Part shown: in pieces, positions 9,620-20,785 of the stretch | Layout: each line of letters begins with the position of its first letter | Position numbering within the stretch: the first letter of the stretch is position 1 | Origin: Trichopria drosophilae | Taxonomy: Eukaryota > Arthropoda > Insecta > Hymenoptera > Diapriidae | Length of the DNA: 64,000 nt | Assembly (NCBI GenBank): GCA_030407085.1 | Contig: CM059584.1 | Span: 125,769,001 to 125,833,000 of the forward strand | Reading direction: 5' to 3' | Position numbers and translations under genes: made by a program | Notes under the pieces: model-generated | Told to the model about the DNA's origin: nothing | Database searches by the model: none | Seen by the model: the letters and a program-made list of their open reading frames with translations, nothing else

Positions 9620-11843
9620 ATGCATCCAGAACAAAAATGTGATCATGATAAAAATCGAAAGAAAGTTTGCGCACCATGCGGAAAAAAAATTGTTTTCCAG
9701 AATAAACCTCCTCAAAATTTTGCATTAACTGAAAACCATATTACAGCGATCAAAAATCATATCAATAAAGAATTTGATATTTCTAATATGAAATTTCCAT
9801 CAAGCATCTGTGTTTCTTGTCGATTAACTCTTGGTGAATTACAAAAAGGTATTTCAAAAAGACCTCTTCCAATTATGCCTAATTACGAGGATGTGCAGTT
9901 GGCAAAAGAAACAAGAACGATGATTTGCAACTGTTACGTTTGCCTAACATCGCGTCAAACTAGTCATTCAAAAATAAAAAAAGGTAGAGGTCATATTCGA
10001 CTGTTCGCTACTAAAATTGATATTAATAATGGCCTTGATGGAACTCAGCAAAACGCATCACTTCCCAAAACTGATGAGGAATCAAAGAAAAACAGAACTA
10101 CTATGGAAATGTGCAGCAAATGCTTTCAAAAAATAGGGAAAGGTATTCCACACACTGCATGCAGTGGTCCTTCTTCTTCTAAAACACGAGAAAATGTGTC
10201 AGATATTGTTGAGCAGTTACCTGAAAAACAACAAAATCAAATAATAACAAATCTTTTAAAAAGGAGATTCACTGCTAGTGATAGAAATGACGGAGAACTT
10301 CTTTTGAATACATCAGGTTCTAAGTGTCGTATATATAATTGTAAATGCGAAGAAAGGCAATGAAATTAGCATCTCTGCTCAGAGTTTAGATAACTTCCAA
10401 GCTAATACTGCATCGTCGACGAATTACATGAAAAAATTAGCAAACTTTATTCGATGTTCAGCTGGAAGAAACTCAATTCCTAAGAATTACAATCAGCATT
10501 TATACGATAAGTCAAATATTATGGAAAATGTTTATAAAGAAGAAGTCTATCAATTCGAAACCGTTAAAGAAGGGACGAAAGAAAGACCAGTAGTTTATGC
10601 AAATGCTGCAGAACTTCTTGATTTCATCATTGAAAAACGGAACATAAGACATGCAGAAGAAGCTAAAATTAAAGTAATGGCAGATGGAGGCCAAGATTTC
10701 TTTAAAATGTCTATCTCGATTTTAACTCAAGAAGAAGAAGAATGTGATTCGGAAGAATATAAAACCAAGAAAGTTACTTATTATTTCAGTGGTGGAAGTG
10801 TTGCAAACAAACGTAAAGAGAACAGTGTCTACCGATTAATTTTATTGTGTATAGTTCCACGAATTAAGGAAACGTATGAGAACGTCGAAACGTTAGTTAA
10901 ACTAACCAAAGTTAACGAAATACCTTTCAAATTTTCATCAGATTTCAAACTCATTCTAATCGTTAATGGTCAGCAGACGGCAACAGCAACTTACCCTTGC
11001 CCGTATTGCTTCATAACATTGCATGAAATGCACAGCTTTGATCTAACCACTAACAACAATGAGTTGAATACTGATGATGAAAATCAGAACTTGAAAACGT
11101 ATAAGCACTTAAAAGACGATTATCTAAAATTTAAAAGTGTAGGTAACAAAAAAATCTTGGCCAAAGAATGTCACAATACAGTTCACCATCCCCTTTTTGT
11201 TGAAGAAGACACTGAAGAAGATAATGATATGTATGTGATCCAAAAGTGCGTCCCACCTGAACTTCACCTGTTACAAGGCTTCGTCAATCATCTTTTTTGG
11301 AATGGCCTAGTCAAAATAGAAGGTATAGGTCTCGAAAAGGCACTGCTGTGGCCAAAAAAGTTAGGCATACATCACAAGTCATATCAAGGAGATATTTTTG
11401 AAGGAAATCAGTGTCGAAAACTTTTGAAAGAAGGAGACAAATTACAGGATCCCGAAATTTACGAACTTGTTGGCCCTTTTCGGTTGCAGCCGTATATAGT
11501 TTCATTCAAAGTAATGAATAAAATTGTTGAAACGTGCTTTTCTACAAAACAAGCTGACCTTAGTGATTTGGATGAGAATATTCACGAACTTCGTGAAGCT
11601 TTGAAAGGTACAGGAGTTTCTCAAACAGTTAAAATCCACGTTATTCTTGATCATTTAAAGCAAGCTATAATATTATTGAACAATGATGGTTTAGGATTGT
11701 GGTCTGAGCAGGCTGGCGAATCAGTTCATCGGGAATTTCTGAAATTTTGGGACAGATTTAAGATAAATAACCTTGATGATGTACAAAGTTATTCAAAAAG
11801 ATTGAAGAGATCAGTAGTTGCGTTTTCGTCCCAGCACATTTAA
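9620..11843 (+). pseudogene. Transib transposase (RAG1-like), one frameshift
   Basis: Two ORFs (9620-10363, 247 aa; 10428-11843, 471 aa) are in different frames. The second frame is open upstream through the gap, so one indel near 10350-10360 separates them. The first part is Cys-rich (C7, CAPC 17-20, CVSC, CNCYVC, MCSKC...HTAC), as in an N-terminal zinc-binding region. In the second part the RAG1 core can be followed: Asp in MADGGQDF (D86, equivalent to RAG1 D600), Asp in SSDFK (D172, D708), CPYC zinc ligands (C191, C194), an H-x4-H pair (H404, H409; RAG1 H937/H942) and Glu in SEQAGES (E431, E962). All three catalytic acids survive. The product would be the DDE recombinase that cuts at the TIRs. 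Confidence 0.88.
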
Positions 11844-12159
11844 TCATTTTATTTATAAAAATTATAAAACAATAAAAATACAAAAATTGAAAAATATAAA
11901 AAAAAAATAAAAAATTATAAAATAAAAAAAAAAAAAAAAGAGGTGCAGTGTAAGTTGCCTCCACGTGGTGCACCTTGGAAACGGTTATTACCGGCTAAAA
12001 ACTTATGGGTCAAACATTGTTTTACATAATCATACAATGTATACATCTAGTTATATCAATGTTCAAAAGATTCTTGACATTTATCAACAAATTTAATGTT
12101 GGTTTAATGTAGATTCGAACATAACTTACGTACACTGTGGTACTATCGTTAAAAATCGC

Positions 12160-12509
12160 TATGCATGCTACGAACATTTAAAACAAAGAGCGCCAAGCAT
12201 TTTATTAGTTGTTTACTTTTTTGTTTATTTATGTGAATAACCAACAGGATAGGTCTACAGATTATAAACAATAAGAAATATAAAGAATTTTATAAGTGCC
12301 GACATTTTAGCGGTCAAGATTCACGCTTTTAGAATTTCACAAAAACTATTCCGAACAGAAATATGTAAAATGCCAATATCTACTGAACAGGAGCAGATAC
12401 GATTTCGAATCAAAGTGATTTTTCATCTATGATCAACGCCAAAAACAACCCCGTTTTCCGTTTTTGTCGTCATTTTTGTGTAACCTATCGGTCCTTCCTG
12501 CCCACCGTG
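12160..12509 (-). repeat. Right Transib TIR
   Basis: Reverse complement of the left TIR, ending in CACCGTG at 12503-12509. It is followed by AATTGAGTG. An A-rich tract (11870-11940) lies between the transposase stop and this TIR. Confidence 0.92.
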
Positions 12510-12760
12510 AATTGAGTGTTATGTAGCTATAGTTATTAATTACCATTAATATTGTTTTTATGTTTTTTAAATGTAGTTTTTAATAACCTTCCTGTTTCTC
12601 TGATGTATAGAATCACAAAAAGCACATGGAATTTCATACACCATGTGGATGTTTTCAAGCCCGCGTATACCATCTAAAATGGTCTGAAACGGCCAATATT
12701 CGGGTTAATATTTCCCATTCGAATAGATTGTTTTGTGTACGAAGTTTTAGATATTTTACT
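12510..12760. other. Spacer, no gene seen
   Basis: A+T-rich spacer between the Transib element and the next repeat. The short frame at 12626-12862 mostly lies over an inverted repeat arm and is not taken as a gene. Confidence 0.5.
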
Positions 12761-13349
12761 GGACGAAGTATTGAATTTGGTCACTTCGGGCATAAAAATG
12801 ACCGTATAGTTTTTCATCAAATGTCGACGTTTCAGACCCTAAAGAACCCAAATCAACAATAAACTAGTGTTGGCATGGTACCTCGCTCGCGTCGCTCGCT
12901 CAGAAACTTCGACCCAGTAGAGAGTCGGCTATTCCTTAATACTCGTTTGTTTACTAACAGCTTTCAATTATATTATAAAATTATATTGATATTTGGGGGT
13001 CCGATCATATTGAGGCCCAAATGGCTTCGATAGATAGATATAACAATAATATAGTGTTTCTGATATGTATGAAAATTGAAAATGAGCATTGTCAAAACTT
13101 CGACCCCGACAACAGGCCAGCCGAAGTATTAAAAGTTGCAAAGAACTTAATTCAAGCACTTGTATTGTAATAGACTATTCGATGCATATTACATTTTTAC
13201 AGTGTTTTACTAATTACTGTCTGTATCATTATGGTCTTATAGTATATATATACATATAATTCGTCAAAGATATCTTGAAAGGGTCGAAAAAATCTCTGAC
13301 GGATATCGTTTAGATACTATAAGACATCTTTTAGATATATCGAAATTAG

Positions 13350-13550
13350 TATATTACTCAACAAGGGAGGTAAAATAAAGAATGTCCCAGACTGCGTGTA
13401 ATTTTTGCCCGAGGCAAAGCCGAGGGTGAAAAACAGGCAGTCCGAGGCATTCTTTTTTATCTCCCGAGGGAAGTATATGATTTTTCTTCACGCAAGGGAG
13501 GATATGCTACTTTCCTCCCGGCGTGAAAAAATAGTTATTTTCGTATCATG
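13350..13550. repeat. Extra segment X in repeat copy 1
   Basis: Absent from the matching place in copy 2 (about 36132). It starts GTATATTACTCAAC and includes CCCGAGGCAAAGCCGAGGG and TTTCCTCCCGGCGTGAAA. Its reverse complement is related to 13733-13843, except for about 90 bp in the middle. Confidence 0.6.
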
Positions 13551-13732
13551 GGCGTAAAAGAACTTATGCGCCCATAGGTAACCACCGCGCCCGAGGGGCT
13601 GGCGAAGACTACCCATGGGGGTACGGGGTCGAAACGTCGAAATTTTATGGAAAACTATAGGGTAATTTTTTTGCCGAGGTGACCAAATTCAATACTTTTT
13701 CAGACAATAGTCATAAGCATATTAAACCAGTT

Positions 13733-13843
13733 TTTCATCACACTGGGACGAAAGCAGCAACTTTCCTCCCTGTCGTGATGAAAAATCGTATACTTTCCTC
13801 GGGAAGTAAAAATAATGCTCGTTGAGTAATATACTATTTATGG
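13733..13843. repeat. Extra segment X', inverted and shorter
   Basis: Ends in GTTGAGTAATATAC, the exact reverse complement of the start of segment X. It includes TTTCCTCCCTGTCGTGATG and ACTTTCCTCGGGAAGT. Copy 2 lacks it at about 36330. The 180 bp between X and X' is present in both copies. Confidence 0.6.
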
Positions 13844-14034
13844 CATTATCGTTGACTTTAGGAAAACACTACATACAACCTTTTTTGTAGAGAATTTCAT
13901 GCTCTATCTTTTTTCTTTGAAACATTTTTTAATAAAATTTGTATTTTTCAAAATAAATGCAAAAAACTACGAAGAAACTTAATTGGGGCTAATTTTTTTT
14001 AGTAATGGACGGATTCATCTGCGCCAAAATCTAA

Positions 14035-14428
14035 TCAAATCTAAGTTATGCCAAGACGCGTATTAAAAAAGAAAATTTATGTCAATACGCTTATCCGTTC
14101 GCGAGTGATCGCGAGACAAAAAAACGGACGTACGGACGTACGGACGTACAAGATCACGGACACAAAATTTTTTATTGTTGATTTGGGTTCCTTAGGGTCT
14201 GAAACGTCGACATTTGATGAAAAACTATAGGGTAATTTTTATGCCCGAAGTGACCAAATTCAATACTTCGTCCAGACTTAGTCTGGGTCGAAGTGAATAA
14301 TTTGTGTCCGTGATCTTGTACGTACGTACGTCCGTACGTCTCGTTTTTTTGTCCCGCGATAACTCGCGAACGGATAAGCGTATTGACATAAATTTTTTTT
14401 TAAATACGCGTCTTGGCAAGACTTAGAT
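14035..14428. repeat. Foldback with GGACGTAC repeats
   Basis: The arm 14035-14165 (TCTAAGT.ATGCCAAGACGCGTATT...) is inverted at 14296-14428 (...AATACGCGTCTTGGCA). Each arm contains tandem GGACGTAC/GTACGTCC units. This produces near-identical 60-aa frames on opposite strands (14048-14230 plus, 14225-14419 minus), which are shadows of the palindrome. Copy 2 at 36.5 kb has only the left arm, and a fragment of it recurs at 63625-63702. Confidence 0.7.
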
Positions 14429-16902
14429 CTTTCTTCCACTTTGAAACGAAATACATTCTAAACGAATATTATTTTTAATATCAACAATTTTATTTCCCTC
14501 ATTATCGTAGATTTCATGAATTTTATAAATTCTTCGTTCTATCCCCGCTGTGTATATAATATAAGGACAACGCCTGTTTTCAGTCTAAGACCTACGAAGT
14601 TAATGACGCCTTGGAGAATATCCTTATTGCTTCAGGTAGTTAGACAATGAGATACAGTATGTTTGGGAAAAATATTTAATTCCGTTTTCAACAAATTATT
14701 TTTCGTTATTAATCATATTGTTTACAAGAAACACCATTAAGTCATTACAATCAAATTGGAAATTGCAAAAATAATTTGTTGAACTTTTATTAACGATTCA
14801 AATTTTCTTCTCTTCTAAAGTTAAGACTTTTTTTAAAAATTAATGGACTTTAACGAATAGCCGCTTATTTTTTCATGAAAAAGATTCTCTACAACTTTAC
14901 CGTACTATCTCTGCAATTTTCTGAAGCTAACGTTAAACAAAAACTTGTACATAAATCTTACTGGACTAAACTGGACGAAAAATTGACAGAACTACGCATT
15001 TTAGTTTATTCGGAAAAATAAATTTGATGAGGCGTCCATTACATGCCTATTTTATGATCAAAAATGAGCTCTGGTATTTGGACCGAATGTGGGACGTAAA
15101 ATGGACGTCGACAAAAGTATGCACACTTAATATGGATACGTACGAATGACGGCCATTATAAGACTATGAAAGCAAAGAAATTTGATGTCAACAAATGGAC
15201 GAACAATGGATGTATATATGAATACATATATAATTGTATTCTCAATGCTGTAGGATCTTTTTGAAAATACATATGATTTTTAAATGTTTTCAACCTATGT
15301 TTGCAATCTTCACAAGATTGAATATCGTTTGTCTCAACATATTCACGAATATCTTTGTGAAACATTATTAATTTCATGGTTTTTATTATGGACACATATT
15401 GCATACTTTCATACACCTGTTTTTGTTTCCATATCTGGCCAGATTCACGCAATCGATTTATCAATTCTAGTTCCTAAAGGTATTTCTTGGGGTTCTATAG
15501 ATAAGACGATCCAAAAGTATGGAAACGCATAAATATCTCAGCGGAAGTGCATTTTCGGGGAAAATATTTCAGACAAAAGTTGAAGTATTTTTTCCTGGCT
15601 ATTTAACGGTATCATTGAATTTGACCTTGAAGATTATTTAAAGGTCAAGTTTATTTTTTCACATGGAAATACCTGTTTTTTTTTTCATGGATTCGGAAAG
15701 AGCACAAAATTTAACTCCGAATGTGATATGGTCAATTTTTCCAGCAAGGCCATTTCAAGATCAAACTTAACACTCCCGAAACTGCATCAAATATAAATTT
15801 TTTTCATTGTTTCATACATTATAGGTAAATTTTCTTAATCACTGCTCAACCAAATGACTCAAAAAACTCAACACAGCATCATAATTAACTACGTTGTTAT
15901 TTTTATTTTAATTATATAACCATATACAGCGCCAAAGAGTTAGGAAATGTGTGGAATTTATACGAAATTATTTGGAAATAAAAAGAATATAGAATGATTT
16001 TGAACCAGACCTGAAATGTATGTAATAAAAGTTTAAATAAATTATTTATAGATTATATTGCAATTGGCCGTTTGGCGTGGAACGTCCCATCAACGTATCG
16101 ATCAACTGAATATTTGAAATCTATCGACAACGTTCCGAACGAAATCGTCGGGCGAATGGCAAATAGTAGCTCCATCTTTTATAACTATCGTCGCGGTACT
16201 TGTCCCCAGGAAGATTTAGTCCAACATATTTCATTTTATTTAATCGACAATTGTTTTATATCTATAATCAAAAAGACAGTTACAAAATCTTTGGGATCAG
16301 CGTTAACGTTAAAGAGTACAGTGTGATAAATCCACTGAAATTTAAATCGTCAATTTTTTTAATCAGGTAGATATGTTCTGTATAATGTAATGTATACATA
16401 TCCCAACAATTCCTAATAGAATAAATGAAATTAAAGAATACATCTTAAAAGAGTGGCCCGTTTGGCATGGAGCGTCCCTGATTCGCACGATCGTCTTTTC
16501 CCTCATTTATCACGGCACTGACTCGACTATAGTAAAATCCTAACGACAATTTCAATGAATCTTTGAACAACACGAAGGACTTTATGAAGGAAATGTTAAA
16601 TAATGTATTAGATTTTTATAAAAGAATAATTATTATTAATCATAGGTAAATTGCACAATTAAGGGATGCCCGACACTCGCCAAACTACCAGGAAGATAAC
16701 CGATACTTACGAAGTGCAGATCATTCCACAAATTAGGTGCGTTCGCCTTTCCGCTCGCTCGTTCGCGAAGCTGCAGTGAAAATCGGGTTGTTACCAATAT
16801 TCGGTCTACAAAATACAAAATACATAAATATAAATGTGCAATGTACGAAATACAAAAATTCACCCACAAGCGTGATTAAGTAATTACAATACAACTAATA
16901 AA
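14429..16902. other. Non-coding region with two direct repeats
   Basis: No gene was identified. Two direct copies of a 25-bp box, TGGCC.GTTTGGC.TGGA and onward, occur at 16064-16089 and 16453-16478. Overlapping frames on both strands at 15156-15532 encode nothing recognised. The rest is A+T-rich unique sequence. Confidence 0.45.
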
Positions 16903-17979
16903 ACACACCCCGAGCAGAAATCTGTCCAGGCTGCCTGAAATTTATCAGGGCCTGATCCGGCAGCAATCAGGCGTGCCTGATAAGGTGTTCCTTACCACTC
17001 CCGGATCAGGCACTCGACAGCGGCTACGACCCTCATCTTGTCAGGCAAAAGTAGTTGTTGCCTAATTATGTTCGGAACAGAGGATTGCAAGGCACACTTT
17101 ATCAGGTAAACGTGGATACCGCCGCATATAAGAATTTGTTATAAACATCATTAAAAGCGGTTTCACAAGAAATATGAAAAACGTATATGTATTATTGTTA
17201 CTTTTATATAGAATAAAGAACAATAATAACACACATTTCATACATAATTTACTGCGTAATGTCGATTGTAGCAATCAGATTTTGTCTAAAACCATATGTT
17301 TGATGAAATTGTTTATAAAATATTAATATAAATAAATATATAATTATAAATAAGAAAACACACATATTTTATTTTTATCAAATATCCGATGTCCAAATCA
17401 GATTTTCAACCAAATTATGTATTTATTATTTTTAACAAAAAATTTACGACTTTTAACAAAACATTGTATATGTTTACGGTCCAATTTTTTCCTTAAATTT
17501 GATAAAAACAATAGGATTTCATGTAAAACCACCGTTGTCGAAGTTGTTTCTTTACAAAATGTTATAAACAATTATTTTTATAAACAAAAAAACACGGGTA
17601 TTAGATTTTTGGCAGGTATTTTATTGACGATAGTAAGTTTGACGCTACGTGAGTTGTGCTGCATGGGCCTTGATGGGTTAATAGAAGACATCATTTTTTC
17701 TAAGATGCTGCAGTTGCGAGCGTAGCGTAGTGGTTAAGGCCCCAGCGTAAGACGCGAGTTCGATTCCCGGTCGGGATAGGATTTTTATCTTATTTATTTG
17801 CGAGAGGTGAAAAATGCAAATATGGGATGCAAGATTTAAAAACATAATATAAAATATAAATAATATATAACTTTTAAATGTTTAAAAATTAAATAAAAAT
17901 GAATATAATCATTCGAATGACACATTTAGGAAATGTAATATTCGGGCGGATTAATTATATATATATATTTCTGCTCGGG

Positions 17980-17985
<6 letters not shown>
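16903..17985. mobile_element. 1,083-bp element with perfect 19-bp TIRs
   Basis: The first 19 bp (ACACACCCCGAGCAGAAAT) are perfectly inverted at 17967-17985. The left subterminal region (16930-17110) has many TCAGGC / CCTGAT boxes in both orientations, which could be transposase binding sites. No transposase ORF is present. An internal tRNA-like sequence lies at 17716-17775. A (TA)n tract (17986-18010) follows the right TIR. Target duplication not clear; superfamily not assigned. Confidence 0.68.
17716..17775 (+). ncRNA. tRNA-like sequence with Pol III A and B boxes
   Basis: An A-box-like TAGCGTAGTGGTTAAGG (from 17723) and a B-box-like GAGTTCGATTCCC (from 17755) are spaced as in a tRNA gene. 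A full cloverleaf does not form: the acceptor ends do not pair and the T stem has only three of five pairs. A tRNA-derived SINE head or a decayed tRNA is more likely than a working tRNA. It sits inside the TIR element. Confidence 0.4.
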
Positions 17986-18010
<25 letters not shown>

Positions 18011-18463
18011 GTTCAACAGGACCTGATCAGGGCCATATCAAAATTTCTATTTGGGACGTTAACGCGTGACGACAAGACGTCAAGAAATACAAATATATTT
18101 GTACCATATATATATGGACATTAGGCCAGAATCTTACGGCGCAAAGGTCTAAGCAGGTCTGACTTTTTCGTGTGGAAATCCCCCCTCCAGGCACTAGTGC
18201 GGTAAAATTTACTTTCCGTATCGAATTTCAGTGCGCAAAGTCACATTTTGCACACAGAATTGCATAAATAATCATTATCCAACGAAGCAATCATTATGTC
18301 TATTACTGAATAGCCGATGTTCTTTTGTCGAAAGGCTTGCTTGATAATACATATACCTGCTATAAGGGTCAATTGAAGAGACAAGGGAATGTCGAATTGA
18401 CGTACAAGGAGATAGGATAAGGTTATCTGATGGTTGAAATATTCCTGGATCACTAATGCTATA
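17986..18463. other. Spacer with (TA)n tract, no gene seen
   Basis: Starts with a (TA)n microsatellite. It then contains a GACCTGATCAGGGCC palindrome at about 18020 that resembles the boxes in the neighbouring TIR element. No coding signal. Confidence 0.5.
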
Positions 18464-18748
18464 CAGCAGTCCTTCCCTTATTCTAGTTTGTCTAGTCAGG
18501 CTCGATGACGGCCTTCTTCCCTTATTCTAATTTTCCCCTCTCCCCCACTACTTAGAATTGTAGTCTCTATTTTGTCTCTTTTTCTTTTGTTGCGCATGGG
18601 CCGTTATTTGTATTTAGAAAATCCACACGTCAACACACGTCAGAATGGAGAACGCGTGAGGGGAAATATTAGATTAGGAGAAGAGAAAAAAATTAGGATA
18701 AGGGAAGACATTAGAATAAGGGAAATTAGAATAAGGGAAGGAGTACTG
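18464..18748. mobile_element. 285-bp MITE, TA target
   Basis: Flanked by TA on both sides (18462-18463, 18749-18750). The left end CAGCAGTCCTTCCCTTATTC pairs with the right end GAATAAGGGAAGGAGTACTG. Subterminal CCCTTATTCTAATTT boxes recur within. The TA duplication and CAG ends suggest a Tc1/mariner-type relative. It resembles the MITE at 42802-43076. Confidence 0.75.
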
Positions 18749-18750
18749 TA

Positions 18751-20785
18751 ATTTGTTACGGGACAGAATTAGTTATAATTATTTGTGATACTCGCAGTAG
18801 GGTTTTCTCTATGCTGCAAGCGAGGAATGCTGTTGCATCCCAGGTCTACTCACGGATTCGTCAGTTCGGCTATATGAGCAGACCTTTCGCACGACATGAA
18901 ACACAAATCATATAAGGGGATATATAAGGAATACGGATTTTCCTTAAGGATAAGGAATAAGGAATAGAATTTTCGTTACTATTTTCAACGATTATTGTGA
19001 TTTTTATCATTGGATATCAAATATATATACGTACTGGATAACGATATTCCGTTACCGAATAATAGTCGTATATATATCTATACAATAATTCTATCACTTC
19101 CTCCTCTGATAGTTTTATTTAAAAAATTACATATTAAATGAAGAAACCATATATACATCTAGGGCAGGGATTCCCGTGATTGCCCTACTGAAGAGTCTAC
19201 ACGGGATCCTGGGACGAAATGTATATTATTTACAATAGGCACTTGTTTCTACGATAGTCGCTAGAGGGACACAAAACCCATCTATATGTAAATCAATTTA
19301 AATACAGATATGAATTTTTCCAAAGTGAATGTTTTGTCGCGATTATCATACAAAATCCGGCGATGCTTATCTTTTTACCATCTTCGTGTTTTCAATCGAA
19401 AACCAAAAAAATTATGTTGATTAAAAAAAATTATTATATTATTAGTTAATTGACCTTTAACACCAAGAAATATTATTAGTTATTATTTAATTCTAAGAAG
19501 TTGTTCATATATTATGAATATTATCGTAATAATGGTCCTGTAGTACAAGATAAATAATATAGTATAAATTAATCGTTCGACGTTTAGGAGATCGATAGTC
19601 TGGTTATATTATTTTTGTTTTATGATTGTCAGTTCAACATTAATGGCTTGGTGTATAGGTTAAAAATAAATATAACATGTTAAGTTACCGAAATGTTATA
19701 GTTAAGTTAACCTAAGACCTTTTACAGGGAGAGAAATCTTACGGGCAGAAATAGTTATAATTATTTGCGGTACTGGGAGTGGGTGTTTCGACACATTCCC
19801 ACACACCATTGCTACAGCAAATGGGAGAACTACGCAAATTAAGTGTACTGAAGACGCAAGAAGGATACCTTGTACTTTCATTTACATAGTGATGATGATT
19901 CTATCGGAAATCAGTGCTTTAAATACAGTGTAAATCATTCATGTGCAGCATGCGATGAATAATTAAATAGGATAATTATGGCGTAGACTAATAATGATAA
20001 AACGCTGCGACTTACCTTCTTCGAGGACGAAATTATTGATTTGCCGTCTTGGATGATGAAGATGCTGATTTCTCCTCTCTTGCAGGATAAACTTGCTTAT
20101 CAGTTTTCAAAAATTAAAATTAATTATTGCATCCAGGGCATGCAAATCCTGCTGATAAGTACAAAGTACACGCCGGTGCCAAACGTATTTTCACAATAAG
20201 CGCTAGGAAAATGTTCTCTGACAAATAGTAAACCCAAAACTAGTTAAGTTTTACATATAAGATCGTGATTTATTTTAAAAAAACACCAGCCGTGACCTTG
20301 AACTGGTTTACGTGAAAATAGCAAAATGCTTGGTGGACACTACGGTATGTATGGGGCTTATTCTTTAAATAAATATGCAAATGATTGATAGAAAAATTAA
20401 GCATATTGAAATAATACAAGGCTTCCACAAATTGTAGAAATATATTGTAAACTTTGACGCACAGTTTAGGAAGTCGGGAACAATCAAGAACTCGGGAATA
20501 GTAAAGAAATAAATTAATTGAATATATTTAAAACCTTACATTAAAGTAGACAAATCAATAAACAGTACATAAATCATGATTACAAAAACAAGATAGCACT
20601 TTTTTACTCCGACAAGATGACTCCGAAATCAAAGTCGAGATAGAATCTTCTTTCCGCAACACCGCAGTAATGTAATGTTATCAACCTAAATTGGTGTCGA
20701 AAAATGTTCCTCGCGAGATAGAACCTTTTCCACTGCCACGACGAGATACAACAAAGACAAAGACATAGCACGTTGATGCTGGATT
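18751..20785. other. Non-coding region apart from dispersed repeat copy A
   Basis: No gene seen. A segment of about 50 bp, TTACGGG.CAGAA.TAGTTATAATTATTTG, occurs at 18757 and again at 19738 in the same orientation. The area is otherwise A+T-rich. Confidence 0.45.
19111..19310. repeat. Dispersed repeat, copy A
   Basis: Matches 25430-25615 in the same orientation with moderate divergence: TTTATTTAAAAA, GAGTCT, GGGACGAAATG, TTTACAATAGGCACTTG, CGCTAGAGGGA. It may be part of an LTR or a MITE; unclassified. Confidence 0.6.

Larger units (their letters stand above)
8813..12509 (+). mobile_element. Transib DNA transposon, nearly complete
   Basis: The element is 3,697 bp, bounded by inverted CACGGTG / CACCGTG heptamers. 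These match the Transib terminus and the recombination-signal heptamer recognised by the related RAG1. The 350-bp TIRs (8813-9162 and 12160-12509) differ at about two positions. Between them is a RAG1-like transposase in two frames (9620-11843). Both sides have AATT next to the heptamer, so there may be a 4-bp duplication; Transib usually makes 5 bp, so this is unresolved. The near-identical TIRs suggest a recent insertion, yet the coding region has one frameshift. Family assignment rests on terminus, catalytic residues and zinc ligands that agree with each other. Confidence 0.9.
12761..14295. mobile_element. Unclassified repeat, copy 1, with ~100-bp inverted ends
   Basis: The block 12761-12860 (GGACGAAGTATTGAAT...) is the reverse complement of 14173-14273 (...ATTCAATACTTCGTCC), so the unit has inverted ends of about 100 bp. 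From 12861 (AAACTAGTGTTGGC) to about 14295 the sequence is collinear with a second copy at 35020-36783. Landmarks are ACTTCGACCCAGTAGAGAG, TATCTTGA, CGCGCCCGAGGGGCTGGCG and CTTTTTTGTAGAGAATTT. Copy 1 carries two extra segments (13350-13550 and 13733-13843) that copy 2 lacks. No transposase is encoded; the superfamily is unknown. Confidence 0.7.

Noticed and set aside
8813..12509. A RAG-like immune recombination locus
   Set aside because: No RAG2-like partner and no signal spacers with nonamers. Termini, TIRs and layout are those of an ordinary Transib transposon.
14048..14419. Two similar 60-aa ORFs on opposite strands starting MPRRV
   Set aside because: They are the two arms of one foldback read from both strands. 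The same happens at 36534-36716. No domain and no support as genes.
15156..15532. Overlapping ORFs on both strands
   Set aside because: Neither product is recognised. Without homology or a second copy no gene call is justified.
17716..17775. Functional tRNA gene
   Set aside because: A and B boxes fit, but the acceptor and T stems do not pair, so a working cloverleaf is not supported.
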